Origin: Synergistales bacterium
GTDB taxonomy: Bacteria > Synergistota > Synergistia > Synergistales > Aminobacteriaceae
DNA: 43,548 nt
NCBI GenBank assembly: GCA_025997955.1
Contig: BNVH01000020.1
Location: forward strand, 1-43,548
Reading direction: 5' to 3'
The position numbers were made by a program, and so were the translations under genes. The notes below the pieces were generated by a model that saw only the letters and a program-made list of their open reading frames with translations, made no database searches and was not told where the DNA came from. Numbering within the stretch: position 1 is the first letter of the stretch; every line of letters begins with the position of its first letter. Shown piece by piece: positions 40,607 through 43,548 of the stretch.

Positions 40607-41550
40607 TGCGGTTTTTGCGCCACCTTCATCTTTTACTGTTTTTAGTTTTGCTATCGCTCCCCGCGGGTTTTTCGTCTCAGGCGGGCGATACCTCAGCTTT
40701 TCGTGTTCTCTCAATGTCGCCCGCCGCCACGGAGGTTTTGTTCTCCCTCGGCGCGGGCGACGCCTTAGTCGGAGTCACGCGCTTTTGCGATTACCCGCCG
40801 GACGTTTTTCAAAAAGAAATCCCGCGCCTCACGAACATGCTCGACGTCTCACCGGAGATGCTCCTAACAGTCGCGCCAGACCTCGTCGTGTTGGACAATC
40901 TCAATTTCAACCTCAAAGACCGCATAGAAAACTTGGGGATAGACGTTTTCGTGCTTAGAAGCGACAATATCCCCACGCTTTGCGACTCAATAGAGGGTCT
41001 GGGCAGCGTCCTAAACTTGCGCGAAAGGGGCTCGGAGATAGCGAGTTCGATACGAAGCGAGCTTGAGCGGATAAGACTTTTGACAAATGGACTCCCGCGC
41101 CCGCGCGTGGCCATCGCTGTGGATAGAGACGTTAAGGATCCGCTTATACACTCACTTTACATAGCGGGACGCGAGTCTTTTTATGACGAGCTTATAAATT
41201 TGTCAGGGGGCGAAAACGCTTTCAACATGGCGGGCGTCACATACCCAAGGATGTCCGCCGAGGGGCTTTTGGCGCTTGACCCCGACGTCATAATCGACAT
41301 AGTAGGGAGCCACGCGGGCTACGAACTAAATAGCGGCGCGATACAAAGCGCTATACAAAACCAATGGAAAAGTCTGCCGGAGTTGAAAGCCGTGCGAGGG
41401 GCGCGCGTATATCTCGTCCAAGGAGATGAGGCGCTCCGTCCGGGTCCGCGCATAATAGGCGTTTTACGCCGATTCGCGATTTTCATTCATCCTGAGCTTG
41501 CCAGCGAAATCGACACCCGACCCTTGAATAAAACCACATGCTCGAAATAA
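40606..41550 (+). CDS. BtuF/FepB-type periplasmic binding protein
   Basis: The 314-residue cluster A-II (helical backbone) binding protein carries cobalamin, haem or an iron chelate. The signal peptide is leucine-rich (residues 7-24). The mature N-terminus has the family motif RVLSMSPAATEVLFSLGAGDALVGVTRFCDYP (in pieces), then PEMLLTVAPDLVVLD. The middle helix and YPRMSAEGLLALDPDVIIDI follow. SMSPAATE and RFCDYP closely resemble cobalamin-binding BtuF-type proteins, but ligand is not certain. Translation is coupled to the parvulin gene before it (one base) and to the transporter after it (13-base overlap). Confidence 0.92.
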   Translation: MRFLRHLHLLLFLVLLSLPAGFSSQAGDTSAFRVLSMSPAATEVLFSLGAGDALVGVTRFCDYPPDVFQKEIPRLTNMLDVSPEMLLTVAPDLVVLDNLNFNLKDRIENLGIDVFVLRSDNIPTLCDSIEGLGSVLNLRERGSEIASSIRSELERIRLLTNGLPRPRVAIAVDRDVKDPLIHSLYIAGRESFYDELINLSGGENAFNMAGVTYPRMSAEGLLALDPDVIIDIVGSHAGYELNSGAIQSAIQNQWKSLPELKAVRGARVYLVQGDEALRPGPRIIGVLRRFAIFIHPELASEIDTRPLNKTTCSK

Positions 41551-43307
41551 AAAATTTATCGCTCTCTATCGCTAACTCTTCCATATTGAAAGATGTCTCG
41601 TGCCGCGTGGAAAGCGGCGAGTTTGTAGCCGTTTTAGGGCAAAACGGCGCGGGCAAGAGCAGTCTCCTGAAGTGCGTCACCGGCCTGTATAGCTTTTACA
41701 AGGGGGACATTGAGCTAAACGGGCACGTTATGCGCCGCTTGTCGCGGCGCGAGTCCGCGCGGCGCGCGTCTTATGTCCCGCAGCTTCCCGGCGCGTTGGG
41801 AGCTTTCACGGCGCGCCGGTTTGTCGCGATGTCCCGCTATCCTTGGAAAAAGCCCTTCGAGGGGACGCGCGACGACGACTGGAGAATTGTGGATAAAGCG
41901 CTTGATATGACGGGCGGCTCGCGTTTCGCCGAGCGTTTCGTCGATTCCCTCTCAGGCGGCGAGCGTCAAAAAGTCCTAATAGCGGGCGCGATAGCGCAAT
42001 CCGTAAATAAAAAGGCCGATGGCGAAAGCGCTTTGTTTTTGTTGGATGAACCCACGGCCAGCCTCGACTACAGGCATCAAGCCGAGACCATGCGCCTTAT
42101 AAGCGAGCTTCACGCCTCGGGCGCTTCTATTCTGATGGTCACGCACGACATAGACTCAGCCCTCAACTACGCCGGCAGAATAATCATCTTGGACGACGGG
42201 CAAATTGTATGGGACGGAAAGCCTGAAAACGCGACAAAAGACGACCTGTTGGAGCGGTTTTTCGGGGTGAGCGATGAGAACCACGCGCAGCGTAAACGTG
42301 AACAGACCAAAACGCCAGCGTCTTCGCCTAAGCGTAATAACCATAACATGTTTTGGATAATCTTGGCGGCAAGCCTACTCGTTTTATGCGCCACCCCCTT
42401 TATCGGGGCAAAAACCATAGCTTTTTCCGGTGTTTTAGATGGAGGAACCGACGCTCGTATATTCTGGGAGCTCAGAGTGCCGCGCGTTGTCTTGGCTTGG
42501 CTTTGCGGCTCGACACTTGGACTTTGCGGCATGATATTTCAGGCTCTCTTTCGCAATCCGCTGGCGGAACCCACAATGCTCGGCGTGGCCAGCGGCGCGT
42601 CGTTCGGGGCCGCGCTTTGTATATATATGGGCTTCGGATTTTCTATACTCGGTCTACCCGCTATGGCGGTCTGCGCGTTTTTGGCGGCGCTTCTTTGCGT
42701 GGCCGCCCTGCAGGGCGCGGCGAGCCTGAGACCTGACGGCGACGGAGCCACTTTGCTCTTGGTCGGCGTGGCCATGAATTTCTTTTTTTCGAGCCTCGTT
42801 ATGATTTTGCAGTATATAGGGGCGTATCAGGATTCTTACCGCCTCTTGAGGTGGACCCTCGGAGGCGTGCAGGCGATAGGCTTCACGGAGGCCTTGCGCC
42901 TCTTGCCGGCTTTCATACCGGCTATTGCGGTGTCGCTCTTCTTCGCGCCAGAACTCGACTTGATGCTCTCCGGAAGCGAGATAGCCGCCTCGCGCGGGGT
43001 TGATTTGGAGCGAGTCAGGAAAGTTTTGTTTCTCACCGTATCGTTCTGCGTGGCCCTTTGCGTGGCGTTCTGCGGCCCGGTGGCCTTTGTGGGGCTGATA
43101 GTGCCGCATATCACCCGCCTCTTGGTCGGCGCGGCGCACCGCCGTCTCGCCGCCGCGTCGGCCGTCTTCGGAGGGTCGTTTTTGGTGCTGTGCGACGCGG
43201 CGTCCCGCGTTATTTTTGCGCCTATCGAAGTGCCCGTAGGGATAATAACGTCATTTTTGGGCGCGCCGTTTTTTTTGTGGCTGTTGATGCGAGGGAAAGA
43301 TAGATAG
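41538..43307 (+). CDS. Fused ABC ATPase-permease of a cobalamin/iron-chelate importer (BtuD-BtuC fusion)
   Basis: One 589-residue chain contains what is normally two proteins. Residues 1-255 are the FecE/BtuD ATPase: Walker A GQNGAGKSS (34-42), signature LSGGERQKVLIAG, Walker B LFLLDEPTASLD and switch VTHDID. A polar linker (about 250-268) leads to a FecCD/BtuC permease (270-589). It carries LRVPRVVLAWLCGSTLGLCG, LFRNPLAEPTMLGVASGASFGA, LLVGVAMN, LRWTLGG, the GPVAFVGLIVPHITRLLVGAAHRRL loop and PIEVPVGIITSFLGAPFFLWLL in segments. No stop separates the halves. Partner is the BtuF-like protein just upstream, whose gene it overlaps by 13 bases. Confidence 0.92.
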   Translation: MLEIKNLSLSIANSSILKDVSCRVESGEFVAVLGQNGAGKSSLLKCVTGLYSFYKGDIELNGHVMRRLSRRESARRASYVPQLPGALGAFTARRFVAMSRYPWKKPFEGTRDDDWRIVDKALDMTGGSRFAERFVDSLSGGERQKVLIAGAIAQSVNKKADGESALFLLDEPTASLDYRHQAETMRLISELHASGASILMVTHDIDSALNYAGRIIILDDGQIVWDGKPENATKDDLLERFFGVSDENHAQRKREQTKTPASSPKRNNHNMFWIILAASLLVLCATPFIGAKTIAFSGVLDGGTDARIFWELRVPRVVLAWLCGSTLGLCGMIFQALFRNPLAEPTMLGVASGASFGAALCIYMGFGFSILGLPAMAVCAFLAALLCVAALQGAASLRPDGDGATLLLVGVAMNFFFSSLVMILQYIGAYQDSYRLLRWTLGGVQAIGFTEALRLLPAFIPAIAVSLFFAPELDLMLSGSEIAASRGVDLERVRKVLFLTVSFCVALCVAFCGPVAFVGLIVPHITRLLVGAAHRRLAAASAVFGGSFLVLCDAASRVIFAPIEVPVGIITSFLGAPFFLWLLMRGKDR

Positions 43308-43468
43308 CGGAAAATATTCACCCCCCTAGGAGCGCCCTACACCTTGCGAACAAACAACCCATAAAATTCAAGACTATCACGTTAGCGATTTTTAGCTATA
43401 TATTGTAAAATAGATTTTGTAAAATATATTAAAACAAACTCGGTGTCTGAAACGCGAAAACAAAGGGT

Positions 43469-43548
43469 GTGTTAAACCTGAGTGGAACAAGCAAAACAAA
43501 AGTGGAGCGAATAAACAAGGATATTCTTTGGAAAGAACTCGTAATGAG
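43469..43548 (+). CDS. 5' end of a gene cut by the window edge (possible Rpn/PD-(D/E)XK nuclease)
   Basis: After a 161-base AT-rich gap, a frame open from 43451 runs to the right edge. Possible starts are the GTG at 43469 or the GTG at 43502; neither has a clear Shine-Dalgarno. The visible end NKDILWKELVM resembles the opening of Rpn-type recombination-promoting nucleases (transposase_31-like), which often begin with a K(D/E)xLWK motif. Only about 26 codons are seen, so this is a weak guess. Confidence 0.3.
   Translation, partial: MLNLSGTSKTKVERINKDILWKELVM

Noticed and set aside
40560..40640. Cobalamin riboswitch before the BtuF-like gene
   Set aside because: The gene overlaps the preceding stop by one base, so there is no leader for a riboswitch.
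38272..43384. TAACGTGATAG shared (inverted) between the hisS leader and 43374-43384
   Set aside because: An 11-base match between AT-rich spacers 5 kb apart is expected by chance in a window this size.
131..43423. TAGATTTTGTAAA near both window ends as possible element termini
   Set aside because: The 13-base AT-rich match has no associated hairpins or target-site pattern at the right end and is likely chance.
1..43548. CRISPR arrays, rRNA genes, prophage modules
   Set aside because: No regularly spaced repeats, rRNA landmarks or phage structural genes were seen on either strand.

Overview
The window looks like a chromosomal segment of a Gram-negative anaerobe of the Synergistota. The strongest pointer is the secreted beta-helix protein at 33058-34731, which ends in a Gly-rich/Cys motif, a hydrophobic helix and a basic tail of the Synerg-CTERM type. 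Feo iron uptake, periplasmic binding proteins with signal peptides, TRAP and TTT transporters and amino-acid/peptide-oriented metabolism fit. The host cannot be fixed to genus from sequence alone.

Layout. 1-2166: a 3'-truncated TnpB gene abuts a truncated UvrD-like helicase on the opposite strand. 2265-17051: one long plus-strand cluster behind a good promoter. It holds a sugar-isomerase-like TIM barrel, an acylating aldehyde dehydrogenase, a ThDP enzyme, type I 3-dehydroquinate dehydratase (AroD), a TTT transporter (TctB, TctA, two TctC), a TRAP transporter (DctQ, DctM, DctP), AroE, an HMG-CoA-lyase-family enzyme, and an IclR regulator behind its own promoter. 17192-18400: an AT-rich Fic gene. 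18519-26021 (minus): serC-serA, then an oligopeptide-type ABC importer in which a terminator-like hairpin separates the binding-protein gene from the permease and ATPase genes. 26108-27791: a PHP phosphoesterase converging on a secreted WG-repeat protein. 28074-30715: feoA-feoB plus a tiny Cys-rich membrane protein. 30626-34731 (minus): ABC-F ATPase, Hpt-receiver protein and the beta-helix surface protein. 34907-34982: tRNA-Asn with its own promoter and terminator. 35211-43307 (plus): a small membrane coiled-coil protein, lepA, tlyA, hisS, a secreted parvulin, a BtuF-like binding protein and a fused ATPase-permease. A partial unknown gene runs off the right edge.

The most interesting unit is the ~14 kb catabolic cluster (2401-16199). 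AroD and AroE sit there without other shikimate-biosynthesis genes, among two solute-importer systems, a dehydratase/isomerase-type TIM barrel, a ThDP enzyme, a CoA-acylating aldehyde dehydrogenase and an acyl-CoA lyase. I infer an uncharacterised route taking a hydroaromatic or polyhydroxy acid (quinate/shikimate-like) to acyl-CoA products. A sulfonate route is the main alternative. AATTCC-type elements near the operon promoter and just upstream of the iclR promoter suggest that this IclR protein controls the pathway.
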